Assembly: GCA_039090855.1 (NCBI GenBank)
Contig: CM077011.1
Location: 39,451,501-39,515,500 of the forward strand
Reading direction: 5' to 3'
DNA length: 64,000 bases
Source of the DNA: Macrothele yani
Taxonomy: Eukaryota; Arthropoda; Arachnida; Araneae; Macrothelidae
Each line of letters starts with the position of its first letter. The first letter of the stretch is position 1. The notes beneath the pieces were generated by a model. That model was not told the origin of the DNA. It made no database searches and saw only the letters and a program-made list of their open reading frames with translations. Both the position numbers and the translations under genes were made by a program. Shown in pieces: positions 52,628-62,971 of the stretch.

Positions 52628-53713
52628 TTATATTGTACAAAACATAATTATTAGTAGGATGCTTTCTCTCTGGAACATGGTTAAGAATTTTAAACTGAGG
52701 TTAATGCGTCATTAAGCAATATAGATGGCAATCTCATATTCGACTATTAGTTTTACATTTTCTCAGACGCGTGCAAGATTTAAAAAGTGCTCAAAACTAT
52801 ACATTGATGTCAATAATATCACCATTCCCATGTCTCTTACATACAGAGAATGTTCATCTAAGGGATCAATACGCAACACGAGCGGATTGTGTCCATGATC
52901 TAGTGATCATTCTGACACGCTGTGATCCCCAGAGATGCTATATGAGTGCATAGAAATTAGAATTAAAACACAAGCAGCAGTTCTGTAGCAAGAGGGATAA
53001 CGATATTTATAATTCTCACGTATGTAACACTCGAATGCTGTCTGTGATCTAACTGTCCGTTGATTACTGAGTAATTGCTATGCCCGAATCTTAAACAGCG
53101 GCACATGAAGCGTAGATAAGGTTTGTGAATCCGTGCATAAGTTCACACTCATGCCTTTAATGACACGACTATGTATATATAACATTGTCAATATTTTCTC
53201 GCGGGCACGGCTTAAATCATTGGCAGGCTGTAAACCGGAAATTCCTGATTATTCGATTATTTAAAAATAAAGACATAAAAAAAAAAAAAACGCGCGAACA
53301 TATGTGAGATAAATTTCAATTTTTACCTTTCCTTTTGAGTTTATCTTTCCTATGTGAATTTTGTTACCTTTTATATCTAATTTTCTTTCTGATCGCTGCA
53401 GCGGAATCTCCATTTTATCCGTACCGTTCGTTTTGGCAACAACTGGCAGCTAGTCCAAAGGCAAATAAAAGCTTATACTCTCAGTTCGTGGAAAGTCGAC
53501 AACGACTGTGACGTACACCTTTGAATTAGTCATCCTTTTGAGTTGTTGTCTATTATGTAAATTTAGTTACTTCACGATTTAATATTTTCTTACTGATCGG
53601 CACATTACTTCACGTATAACTTGTGTGTTTGGGCAATGCTGGCAGTGGGTCAACGTAAAATAAAGAGCAAGGCCGAGAGTGTTGAGGGTGTAGAGATGGA
53701 AAACGTTAGTACA
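52628..53713. other. Non-coding interval with a diverged duplication
   Basis: 53,350-53,500 and 53,540-53,675 share words in order (TATGTGAATTTTGTTAC / TATGTAAATTTAGTTAC; TTTCTGATCG / TTACTGATCGGC; AACTGGCAG / TGCTGGCAG; AATAAAAGC / AATAAAGAGC), suggesting an old tandem duplication of about 180 bp. No gene recognised. Confidence 0.45.
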
Positions 53714-53899
53714 TACAGGGGTTGGACAGAATAATGTGAACACCACTCTCGGAGACGTGACTTTAAATGCAGCTGCGTACGTCGCAATGCGCAAAGGTTA
53801 GCCCGACTTTTAGGTCTCTTTGTTTAGAACCTCAAGGTTTTGTGTAAGTGTATTTAAAGTGTATTGTTGCAAATTTCTTTCAGGATAACGACGAATTGA

Positions 53900-55055
53900 G
53901 CGGACTTCGAAAGAGGGCTAGTTGTTGGAGGAAGGCTAGTTGGTGCCTTCGTGACAACAGTCGCCAGGGTAGTGGGGCTATCGAGAGCTACTGTGTCTAG
54001 CGCCATGACAGGAGACCGTGTTCGTGGCAGAACCTCGTCTGCAAAACACAAGACCGGCCGGAAAACGACACTGATTGATACAGACAGGAGAGCATTAAAG
54101 TAGATTGTTACCCGTAATAAGAAGATGATGGCGCCGAAAATTAGTGGGGAGCTCAATCTGCATCTCCAGACCTCAGTATGAATGAAAACAGTTCGCAGGG
54201 AACTGCATGAACTAGATATTCATGGCACAGCAGCTATTGCAAAACCTCTGGTGACCCGGGTGAATGCACAACGGCGACCACACTGGTGCCAGGAGCATAC
54301 AACTTGGACTGCCGATAAATGGAAGCGTGTAATGTGATCGGATGAATCCACATTCACAATATTCCCCGCCACAAGACGTGTTTACATGTAGAGAACACAG
54401 TCAGAAGTGTACAACCCAGGATGACTGCTCCCAACAGTGCAGCGTAGTGGTGGTTCTGTCATACTCTGGGCAGTCACATTGTAGTTTTCAGCAAGACCTC
54501 CTGATCACCTTGAAAGGACGGATGACTGGCAGAGCATATAAAACCATTTTGGCAGACCAAGTCCATCCAATCGCTCAGGCATTGTTTCCTGCAGGAGATG
54601 CTATCTATCAACATGATCCCCTGATCACCTTGAAAGGACGGATGACTGGCAGGGCGTATGAAACGATTTTGGATGATCAAGTCCATCCAATCGCTCAAGC
54701 ATTGTTTTCTGCAGATGGTGCCATCTATCAAGATGATCCCCTGATCACCTTGAAATGACGGATGACTGGCAGGGCGTATGAAACCATTTTGGCTGACCAA
54801 GTCTATCCAATGGCTCAGGCATTGTTTCCTGAAGGGGATGCCATCTGCCAAGATGATGACGCCCCAATTCACAGAACTCGGAATTTAGACACTGGGGCAA
54901 AGAGTTATTCCGTCAAATTTGAGCTAGTCAAAGCACTGTCTGGTTAACGTCTGGCATGCTGTGGACGTAAATGCACTACAATATCTTGTGGAATCTATGC
55001 CAAACTGCATTCGTATTGTAATTCGGTCTAAAGAAGATCCACCCCGGTATTGAAT
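53900..55055 (+). pseudogene. Tc1-like transposase with in-frame triplicated segment
   Basis: The HTH part is scrambled by stops (53,900-54,190). SDESTFTIFPATRRVYM near 54,338 is the first catalytic motif (Asp present, preceded by a stop), and QRSGGSVILWAV follows. Then LITLKGRMTGRAYKTILADQ, VHPIAQALFPAGDAIYQ occurs three times as a 40-residue block (54,498-54,857). Only the last block continues into the second motif ICQDDDAPIHRTRN. The segment after it up to the third motif is deleted; the C-terminus ALQYLVESMPNCIRIVIRSK is present (54,972-55,050). Confidence 0.85.
54498..54857 (+). repeat. 120-bp tandem triplication within transposase codons
   Basis: CCTGATCACCTTGAAA(G/T)GAC starts at about 54,500, 54,620 and 54,740, each unit exactly 120 bp with roughly 90% identity. 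Being a multiple of 3, it keeps both the transposase frame and an antisense frame open. Confidence 0.92.
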
Positions 55056-55335
55056 AAACGTTTCTAATTCAGTGGCCGGTACCTGATCAAAAAATCTAAA
55101 TAACAGGCTTGTCAAAAATTAAGAAGTGTTACACTTTGTATGGGTGTTTGTTTCCGTAGATAGACTTCTCCATCTATAACGGCCGTCTATAGTCTTTTGA
55201 AGCAATCGTTTCCTTTGGGAATTTGACCTGTGCATCTGACCTTACTCACACCGGCAATTCTCGATGGTCGAAAGGTCAAATGCAAAGGTTTCTGGGCCAG
55301 TCGTCCGAGAGGTGGCAGGGCAGACGCCCAAATGA

Positions 55336-55415
55336 GGGGTGGGTGTTATGTTTGTTTTACGGCGATGACTCAACCTTTCTGAGAACCAGTGGCATTATTT
55401 GCCAGCATCTAACGT
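55336..55415 (+). repeat. SINE fragment (family 1)
   Basis: GGTGTTATGTTTGTTTTACG followed by GAGAACCAGTGGCATTA keeps the central part of the family on the plus strand. Confidence 0.55.
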
Positions 55416-55420
55416 TATAA

Positions 55421-55580
55421 GAGTCGCCCGTCCGTAGTTTAGCGCCACTGGTTCTATAGAGGGTATATTTATAGCCCCATTGGCTGAGCACACTCCCCAT
55501 ACTTTATCTGGAACTCAAACCCGGAACCATCTTGGATGATTCTCTAACTCTTCTGACCATTTATCCACCAGGGCCAGTTA
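55421..55580 (-). repeat. SINE fragment (family 1), opposite strand
   Basis: AGAGTCGCCCGTCCGTAGTT, GCGCCACTGGTTCTATAG, CTCAAACCCGGAACC and ATCCACCAGGGCC follow the order of a minus-strand copy. With 55,336-55,415 it forms an inverted pair directly before the fold-back-like element. Confidence 0.6.
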
Positions 55581-55889
55581 GCTGTTTTTAATCGGTCCCG
55601 GACGATTCGTCCAACGACGATTGGTCCAATGCCAATTCGTCCAAAGGGACAATTGGTCCAATGCCGATTCGTCCAATGATACGATTGGTCCAACGCCGAT
55701 TCGTCTAATGGTACGATTGGTCCAACGCCGATTCGTCCAATGGTATCATCTTACCAACGGTAAACTGTTTTATTTTCCAGAAAGGAATAATGATTTAAAT
55801 TATTCAGCTCATTATATCCGTTTGAAGGATCATAAGATCCTTTCCGTATATTTGGTAATTGTAAACATTTTACATAAACCTGGTAAAAG

Positions 55890-56335
55890 GCACACAATGT
55901 AAGCATTTCTCAGCTGTTTGCAAAGCACCTAGGCGCGGGCCTTTTTAGAATATTTTAAGTTACAACCTAGATATTTGGTATTTGTAAATATGTTATAAAA
56001 CCTTATAAAAGGCACTCATCGTATCATTTCTCAGGTCTTTACAAGGCACATAGGCCGCCGGCCTTTTTAGAATAATTTAAGTTACAACCTAGATATTTGG
56101 TATTTGTAAACCTTTTATGAAACCTTATAAAAGGCACTCATCGCATCATTTCTCAGGTCTTTACAAGGCACCTAGGCCGCGGGCCTTTTTAGAAGATTTT
56201 GAGTTACAACCTAGATATTTGGTATTTGTAAACCTTTTATAAAACCTTACAAAAGGCACTCATCGTATCATTTCTCACGTCTTTACAAGGCACCTAGGCA
56301 GTAGGCCTTTTTAGAAGATTTTAAGTTACAACCTA
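55890..56335. repeat. ~120-bp tandem repeat, 4 units, in the fold-back-like element
   Basis: ACAACCTAGATATTTGGTAT and AAGGCACTCATCG(C/T)ATCATT recur with AGGCC...GGCCTTTTTAG blocks. The first unit is the most diverged. Confidence 0.88.
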
Positions 56336-57010
56336 GATGCGCTTTTACTTAAGAACGAAATATTAATTCCTAAGGCCTAGGCCTTTTTAATATTTTTACT
56401 CTACCAATGTCATATTCATAATGTTTGCACATCAAATCAAGTTAATAGCATAGTTCTTTTACTTAGGCACTAAATATTAATTCATAAGACCTATGCCTAG
56501 GCTTTTTAACACTTTTTATTCTACTGATGTCATATTCTAACGTTCACATATTAAGTAAAGTTAAAAATACTAGCATAACACTAGTAAGTTTTCTTGATAG
56601 GTAAACGTTATGAATCTGACATCGGTAGGATAATAACGGTCAAAAAGGCATAGGTCTAGCGCCTGTGAATTATTATTTCGTGCATAAGTAAAAACGCAAT
56701 ATTAACTTGCTTTGATTGGTAAACATTGCTAATCTGACATCGGTAGAATAAAAACTGTTAAAAAGACCAAGGCCTAGGCATTAGGAATTAATATTTCGTG
56801 CTTAAGTAAAAGCGCAATATTATTTACTTGATTTAATATATAAACGTTATGAATATGACATCGGTAAAATATAAACTGTTAAGAAGGCCTAGGCTTATGG
56901 CCAATGAATTAATATTTCGTGCTTAAGTAAAAGCACAATATTATTAATTTGATTTGATATGTAAACGTTATGAATATGACATCGCTAGAATAAAAACTGT
57001 TGAAAAGGCC
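56336..57010. repeat. Head-to-head array of ~125-bp units (internal palindrome)
   Basis: Two forward units (CTTTTACTTA...AAATATTAATTC...CTAGGC...GATGTCATATTC) at 56,340-56,580 face four inverse units (GAATATGACATCG...GCCTAGGC...GAATTAATATTTCGTGCTTA) at 56,590-57,010. The meeting point lies near 56,585. Confidence 0.85.
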
Positions 57011-57538
57011 TCTGTCTGAACCCGACCAGAACGTTTCCATTGGCCAGTTGTCGGAACCCCACTGCATGCTACAAACAGAAACGGAAAACTAGTATTTTAT
57101 ATTATTTCATGCAAAAGAGAAGCATTGAAGCTGATTGAAAGGCTCGTACATCAGTAACTTCATACGGCAGCAAGAACAGTATTAAAAAAACGAGAATACG
57201 AAAAAAAAAAAAGAAAAAAAATCTGTAACCACAATATTACGTATGAAATGTGACATTTTTTTACATTCTTTGTACTACCGGCACTTTCCTATAACATCGG
57301 AGATAAAATCACGACAGCTGAGATTTTTAACAGGAGTTGCACTTTGGACTGATAGGACGGAATTGGACGAATCGGCATTGGACCAATCGTACCTTTGGAC
57401 GAATCGTACCTTTGGACCAATTGTCCATTGGTCGAATCGTCCCTTTGGACGAATCGTACCTTTGGACCAATTGTCCATTGGACGAATCGGCATTGGACCA
57501 ATCGTTGTTGGACAAATCGTACTAGACCCGTTTTTAAT

Positions 57539-57794
57539 GCCTATTTTGTTATTCAGAAACAGTTTACTGAAAAAGTAAAACACTTTTCTTATGATAAAAT
57601 ACTTTATTCGAGTATTTAATGCTTTATTTATGTAATGTAATTTGGTTTTTAATTGTTAGACATTCCATATGCCATCTTAGGAATCACCAAAATTATTCAG
57701 AAGAAAAGCATTTAAAGATCTCAAAGCTCTGCGAAGTAACACGTCAGTTGAAATAAGTAGGTGGTGAGGTTAATTTGCATACGCAGAATGAGAT
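57539..57794. other. Non-coding spacer
   Basis: No feature recognised. Confidence 0.3.
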
Positions 57795-58220
57795 TTGGGA
57801 ATAGGAAGAAAATATTCCGTGTTTGAAGCCGCCTGTGTTCCTGTCACGCTGCACTGTAAGTGTGGAACGTCAACCCTGCTGAGACATAAACGCAAACCTA
57901 AAAAGATGACGACCAAAAACGCAATGTTTAGTTCGTGCGTGCTCGATACAGAACTAGGAGCAGCTCAGCGAATTTTCGAGACATTTGTATGTGGACATCG
58001 CAAAGTCTCAGCAGACCAAAATATACGATGGAACGGAAAATTTGGTAACTTTGTGCATATATATAAGGCCCAGGCTGTATCGCTATTAGTTCGCATTTTT
58101 TCAAACAAATTAATTTTTGAAAGAAAGCGAAGCTCATCATACTGCAACTTTCAAAAAGTACTTCTGGCATTTAGAAATAAAACGATTTGTGAAAATTCGC
58201 TGCGTGAATGTAATCAATAG
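57795..58220 (+). CDS. Open frame with possible BED-type zinc-finger remnant
   Basis: A 141-residue frame. CKCGTSTLLRHKRKP near residue 22 resembles the end of BED zinc fingers of hAT transposases (CxxC...GTSxLLRHK), though the first Cys pair is compressed. The remainder (AQRIFETFVCGHRKVSADQN) is unfamiliar. It could be the N-terminal exon or fragment of a hAT transposase or a chance frame. Confidence 0.3.
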   Translation: MGIGRKYSVFEAACVPVTLHCKCGTSTLLRHKRKPKKMTTKNAMFSSCVLDTELGAAQRIFETFVCGHRKVSADQNIRWNGKFGNFVHIYKAQAVSLLVRIFSNKLIFERKRSSSYCNFQKVLLAFRNKTICENSLRECNQ

Positions 58221-58357
58221 ACTTTATAGATTAGTTTTAACGTATACTCTAATTTAATTTTTAGTTTCCTTTTTTTATCTAAATTTTGTGTTGTTTCTCT
58301 CTAAGTGTTTCATCCTTACAGTTATATTTTTCTCGCTCACCGAACGTTTCGTGGCAA

Positions 58358-59549
58358 CAGTCTTGAAGTCAGAGTGCGTGACGTGTGTGTGTCGACATAA
58401 GTACGGACCCCATGATTTTTATCAACTGTAACGTGTAATCTCGGGAGTCAGGTTCAACAACTGCCAGTAGGATTATGGCAAGCGGACGTGAATTATCGGA
58501 GTTTGAACGAAACATGGTAGTGGGAGCCAGACGGATGGGGCATTCAATTTTTGAAGTTGGGAGAACATTCAACATTCCTCGATCCACCGTGTCACGTGTG
58601 TACCGAGAATACCTCATGGAAGGCATTACCACCCACCGTGGACAGCGCAGTAGCCGACCACGAGTGCTGAATGACCGTGACCAGCGACGTCTGATCAGGA
58701 TTGTCCATGCTAACAGACAAGCAACATTGGCTCAAATAACATCCACATTCAATGTAGGAGGTGCCAGAGACATATCCATCAGGTCAGTGCAGCGTAATGT
58801 AGCGTCCATGAGGTATGGGAGCAGAAGACCCACCAGAGTGCTTTTGTTAACACCACGACATCGGACACAGCGCTTCACCTGGGCTCGTGAACACGGTAGT
58901 TGGATCCTGAAAGACTGGCAGCATATGGTGTGGTCCAATGAGTCACGCATCCAGTTGTTACGAGCTGATGGTAGGGTTCGGGTGTGGCGCAGAACCCTTG
59001 AGGCAATGAACACAAGCGGTCAACAAGGCAATGTGCAAACTGGTGGAGGTTCCATACATTAATGTGGGGGACTTTACGTGGCACTTTTGGATCCTCTGGC
59101 CCTCGTAAACACTTCATTAACCGGTAATCGCTTTGTTGCTCTGTTGGATGACCATTTGCAACTTTTCATGGACTTCATGTACCCCAACAACGATGGAATT
59201 CTCCAGGGTGACAACGCACCATGTTATCGAGTCCAAGTTGTCCAAAATTGATTCGAGTAGCATTCTGGGCAGTTCCAATGGATAGTGTGGCCACTACGTT
59301 CGCCCGACGTAAACCCAATAGAGCACTTATGGGACGTGATGGAAAGGTCCATTCGCACCCAAGATCCTGCACCTACAAATAGCAGGGAACTGTGGGCGGC
59401 TGTTTAGACGGCGTGGCTCAACATCTTTCCAGAAGTCTTCCGTCCACTTGTGGAATCGATGCCACGTCGAGTTTCTGCACTTCACCGGGCAAGAGGAGGT
59501 CCTACACGATACAAGGTGCGTATCCCGTGACTTTTGACACTTCAGTGTA
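58358..59549 (+). mobile_element. Tc1-like element
   Basis: The right end reads CACTGAAGTGTCAAAAGTCA inward, and the left near 58,358 has CTTGAAGTCAGAGTGCGTGA, an imperfect partner. TA lies outside the right end (59,548). Contains one transposase on the plus strand. Confidence 0.8.
58475..59530 (+). pseudogene. Tc1-like transposase with stops after the first catalytic motif
   Basis: The 195-residue frame 58,475-59,062 keeps both HTH regions (LSEFERNMVVGARRMGHSIF, RSTVSRVYREYLMEG, then SIRSVQRNVASMRYG) and the first catalytic motif, MVWSNESRIQLLRADGRVRV, where the catalytic Asp is Asn. Reading continues with interruptions through GILQGDNAPCYRVQVVQN (second Asp), WPLRSPDVNPIEHLWDVMER (Glu) and SMPRRVSALHRARGGPTRY. 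Full length can be traced; stops at 59,060, 59,249 and 59,404. Confidence 0.9.
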
Positions 59550-59865
59550 ATGTTGGAGCAAGTAGCAAAAAGTGTGGTAAGGTATGATGTTGGGGAGTGC
59601 TACTGATAAAGTACTACAGCAAATCGTTTTAATTAGTAGATCAGATGTGAACTTGTTGAACCTAAACTGATAGAGGTTCTGTATTCTGTATTGCGCTCAT
59701 GACATCGTTCCGTTAAAGTTGCGTTCCGGAAGTACCGTGAAGTTACTGCAACATAGATTGGTTTTTTTTTGTTTTTTTTTAATGTTGTTTTCAAGACTTT
59801 TCTTCTGTACATAAGGTTGCCTGATTGATCACAGTGTGTAATTAAGATTCACATCATCAAACGGA

Positions 59866-60010
59866 AGTCATCGCTCTTTCCAAGTTTATAAGTGAGTCAC
59901 GAAAAAATTCTAATTGGCTGCCAACGGGGATCGAACCCAGGGTCTTCCAGGCGGCCAATGATAATTTTTCCGTGACTCACTTATAAACGTGGAAAGAGAG
60001 ATGACCTCTG
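59866..60010. repeat. Inverted repeat (about 55-bp arms) around a tRNA-like B box
   Basis: GTCATCGCTCTTTCCAAGTT with TATAAGTGAGTCACGAAAAA on the left is mirrored by TTTTTCCGTGACTCACTTAT with AACGTGGAAAGAGAGATGAC on the right. Between the arms lies GGGGATCGAACCCAGGGTCT, the inverse of a B box. The right arm and its continuation match the body of the repeat at 60,185-60,355. Confidence 0.8.
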
Positions 60011-60184
60011 TTTGATGTTCCTGGTCCACGTCAAGTGTCTGTATTGATTATTCATTCGGCTTCTAATTATTTGTTCCGTTGCTGCTTGCCATATTTGGTG
60101 AATCCCTAGCATTGTGCGGTGCTCCAAGAAGCAAACTGCCAAATTGGATTGGCAGTTAGTGTATGTGAGTATGGAGGAAGTCAA

Positions 60185-60355
60185 GGCCGCTGTGGTGTAG
60201 TGGAAGCATATTCGGTACGTAACTGGAAGACCCTGGGTTCGATTTTCGGTGGCGCCCAATGATAATATTCCTGGGACTCACTTATATACGTGGAAAGAGC
60301 GATGACTTCTGTTTGATGTTCCTGGTCCACGTCAAGTGTCAGTATTGATTAACAT
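60185..60355 (+). repeat. tRNA-derived SINE (family 2)
   Basis: GCCGCTGTGGTGTAGTGGAA (A-box region) and CCTGGGTTCGATTTTCGG (B box) lie in tRNA order, the head ending GTGGCGCC. The body continues CACTTATATACGTGGAAAGA and ends GTCAAGTGTCAGTATTGATT. The same body lies at 59,966-60,050. Confidence 0.7.
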
Positions 60356-60360
60356 TCATA

Positions 60361-61607
60361 TACACTATATTTACAAAAGTCACCAAATACTCCTTCAAAA
60401 TCAAATGAACGGATCCGCTGCGTTGTTAAGATGCGCGGTACAGCTGTAAACGGTGTAAAAACAAGCCTTAAGCTAACCGCGATCATATCGCACCGTGAGG
60501 TTGAGTGAAAATGTCACGGCGGGAGGGAACTGACTTTGAGAAAGGAAAGATTGTTGGGTGTGATATTAGTGGGTTCTCCGTAAGAGAAACCGGGAGGCGT
60601 TCAAACATACCCAAGTCAACTGTTTTGGATGTACTGAATAAGTGGAAGACACATGGCGTGCCTGAAGCAGCAAAACGTACCGGCAGACCAGTGAAAATCA
60701 GTAATAGAGGACATCAAAGCCTCAGGAGAGTCGTTACAGCTAATCGACGGAATAGTGCAAAAGACCTCATTGTGCAGGTGATTAAAAATGCGCGAACCTC
60801 CGTATGTATACTTACCATTAGCATAGAACTTCATTCCATTGGTTACCGTGGTCGTGCGGCTGCTCATAAGCCTTTTATATGCACTCGGAATGCTACTCGC
60901 CGTTTAGAATGTTGTACAGGACATTTATCGTGGATCGTAGATCAATGGAAACGGGTCCTATGGACTGATGAATCCAGATACGTGATCCATCAGTCTGATA
61001 GCCGTGTGTGGGAACGGCGGGAGTCGGAGGAACGCTATTTACCTCAGTGAACTGTTCCTACGGTCAAGTTTGGAGTTGGCAGTGCACTCGTGTGGGGATG
61101 TTTTTCGTGGTATGGTCCCGGCCCATTGGTTATCGTGGACAAACCTGTTAACCAGCATGTCTACTTCGTTATTCTGGACAATTATGCCGTACCAACTTTG
61201 TGGCAATACTACGGAACCGAACTTTGTTGGTACCAGCAGGATAATGTGCCGAACCATAAAGCAAGGACTGTTACGGCGTGGTTTGACGATAATTCCGTAT
61301 CATGTGTGGGCTGACCAACACAGAGCCCTGATCGTGATCGCATAGAGCACCTATGGTATCAATTGGAACGCTGCATAATAAGTTTGGAGCCAAATCCTAC
61401 TACTAAGCAAAAGTTAGCAGCAGCATTATGTACTGAATGGAAACGAATACCTATCGCTGTGTTCCAAAAGCTTTTCGAAAGCATGTCTCGAAGGGTTAGT
61501 GCGTGCATTAAAGCCAAACGTAGACCAACACCGTACCAATGTATGTCAATAAATGCTATGTTGTGTTTCTCTTTTAGGTGTTCGGTGACCTTTGTCAATA
61601 TAGTGTA
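60361..61607 (+). mobile_element. Tc1-like element with both termini
   Basis: TACACTATATTTACAAAAGT at the left and the inverse of the right end, TACACTATATTGACAAAGGT, are inverted termini with TA outside. At 1,247 bp it is of full length. Confidence 0.94.
60505..61545 (+). pseudogene. Tc1-like transposase, few stops and frameshifts
   Basis: Frame 60,505-61,050: TDFEKGKIVGCDISGFSVRE and SNIPKSTVLDVLNKWKTHGV (first HTH), KRTGRPVKISN (linker), then DQWKRVLWTDESRYVIHQSD with the first Asp. After a stop at 61,048, in the next frame, GSALVWGCFSWYGPGPLVIV, ELCWYQQDNVPNHKARTVTA (second Asp) and RDRIEHLWYQLERCI (Glu of the third motif kept; the usual SPDLNP is altered). C-terminus MSRRVSACIKAKRRPTPY. 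It has the same order and termini type as the element starting at 62,972, a related but younger copy. Confidence 0.9.
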
Positions 61608-61834
61608 TATAGTAGCTATCCGAGGACGAGCGGTACCAAGTTCCAGAGATACAACGGATGTACGAAAGTAATTTTCAAGGAGTGACATATTAAACGAAAA
61701 ATTATTATACATTCTAGAATTATGGGAGAAATTTCAATAATTTGCAATGCTCTATATAGAAAATACGAAAGAAGTGCTTTAAGTTCTGAGAGATGGCATG
61801 AATGCAATGGATGAGGAGACAGTATAATATGGCC
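61608..61834. other. Non-coding spacer
   Basis: No feature recognised. Confidence 0.3.
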
Positions 61835-62745
61835 TGAGTTAGTTGGTCATAGAACAGCATGCTTGGCTGTCATTTGGAAACACGGCGTGGATAAGGCTCC
61901 GGATGGTGTCGGTAGGTGTCGTTGATCTGTGTCCACGAATCGTCGACACTGAAAGTGTCTCGTTGAAAGGCGTTAAGTCGTCTCCCAATGACGTCCGACA
62001 CGTCATGTGTTGGGGAGAAATCTGGAGATTGTGCGGGCCAGGGTAGCACCTGGGCATCTCGTAGGTAATGTCTGCAAGTTTTCGCACTGTGCGGGCGACC
62101 TCTTGTTGAATCTTGACATCAGGGATACCACTGAGATACAGTAACAAAACGAGCTATAATATGCATGCGAGCGGAGAACGGCTTCTGAAACTGAGAGCGC
62201 TCTAAGGCATGACACGAGGCCGAAGAACGTATGGTGGGATCAAGGTTAACTTAGTGACCACGTGGTCTTCAGATCCTCAATTGGTGATCGTCGACAATGA
62301 GACAGAATCGAGATTCGTCGCTGAACACGACATGGTTCCATTCGTCGTGCCACGCATGTCTGGCACGGCACGCACGCAATACTACGCGATGATATGCGAA
62401 GGTGAGTGGAAGTCACCGCAATGCTTAAGGAGAACGTACACCTCCCTGAGCCCATCTGCGATTCACAGTTCATGTCAATGAGGAGATGGCCACAGCGTCG
62501 AATATTGTTCACTGTAGCTTGTGAAGGTGCTACGGCTAGCCGTCCAATGCGAGTGTCGAGGTGTTCCAATGTCCGCCTGAGTAAAGTAGTCCCCCTACGA
62601 CGACACACGTTACCTGTTGTTACATCCTGAGGAGTTTCTGCCGGGATGCAACGCTGGCACCAACCAGTCGTGCGTAGCCCTATGATGATACCTCTGATAA
62701 GGGTGTGCGTGTGACTGTAGGGTTCCCGATTATGTCTCCCAAGCA
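61835..62745 (-). pseudogene. Tc1-like transposase remnant, minus strand
   Basis: Reading leftward: LIRGIIIGLRTTGWCQRCIP near 62,690 fits the first HTH; EWNHVVFSDESRFCLIVDD at 62,345-62,290 is the first catalytic motif with Asp; VLPWPAQSPDFSPTHDVSDV near 62,045-61,985 corresponds to the third motif region, whose Glu is lost (usual SPIEHVWD). The second motif is deleted between them. Long antisense frames (62,246-62,746) are shadows. Termini not identified. Confidence 0.75.
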
Positions 62746-62970
62746 TTTTTTTTTTTATGTTTTTCTATGCGCTGTGTCAGCCAGTAATCCTCTGCAACGG
62801 CACGAAATTGTTTCATTACCCAATAGCTTTGAAGCGCATTGAAAGTACTGAAGATGAGAAAAGTTTCGAATTTATTTTCGAAAGAAACTAGGAGGATGAG
62901 ATAAACTTGGCTCACCGAAAGACAGAGAGATAGATCAATATTTCACGATAGTTGAAATAGTTTATTCCTT
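62746..62970. other. Non-coding spacer
   Basis: No feature recognised. Confidence 0.3.
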
Positions 62971-62971
62971 A

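Larger units (their letters stand above)
53714..55140 (+). mobile_element. Tc1-like element, plus strand
   Basis: Left terminus TACAGGGGTTGGACAGAATA after a TA. The transposase fills the interior up to 55,055. The right terminus was not identified. The size is inflated by the internal triplication at 54,498-54,857. Confidence 0.8.
55593..57530. mobile_element. Fold-back-like element with minisatellite inverted ends and target duplication
   Basis: TTTTTAAT (8 bp; 9 bp if the preceding G is counted) flanks 1,938 bp on both sides (55,585-55,592 and 57,531-57,538). Both ends are arrays of short units such as ATTGGTCCAATGCCGATTCG, arranged in opposite orientation: 55,593-55,755 on the left, 57,350-57,530 on the right. 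The interior has four units of about 120 bp (55,890-56,335) and an internal palindrome of about 125-bp units (56,336-57,010). No ORF. An 8-9-bp duplication suits hAT-, Mutator- or Zisupton-type transposition; the family is not determined. Confidence 0.8.

Noticed and set aside
62246..62746. 166-codon minus-strand frame as a novel protein
   Set aside because: It overlaps a Tc1-like transposase remnant whose motifs lie in other frames of the same strand (VFSDESRF); only its N-terminal part shares the transposase frame.
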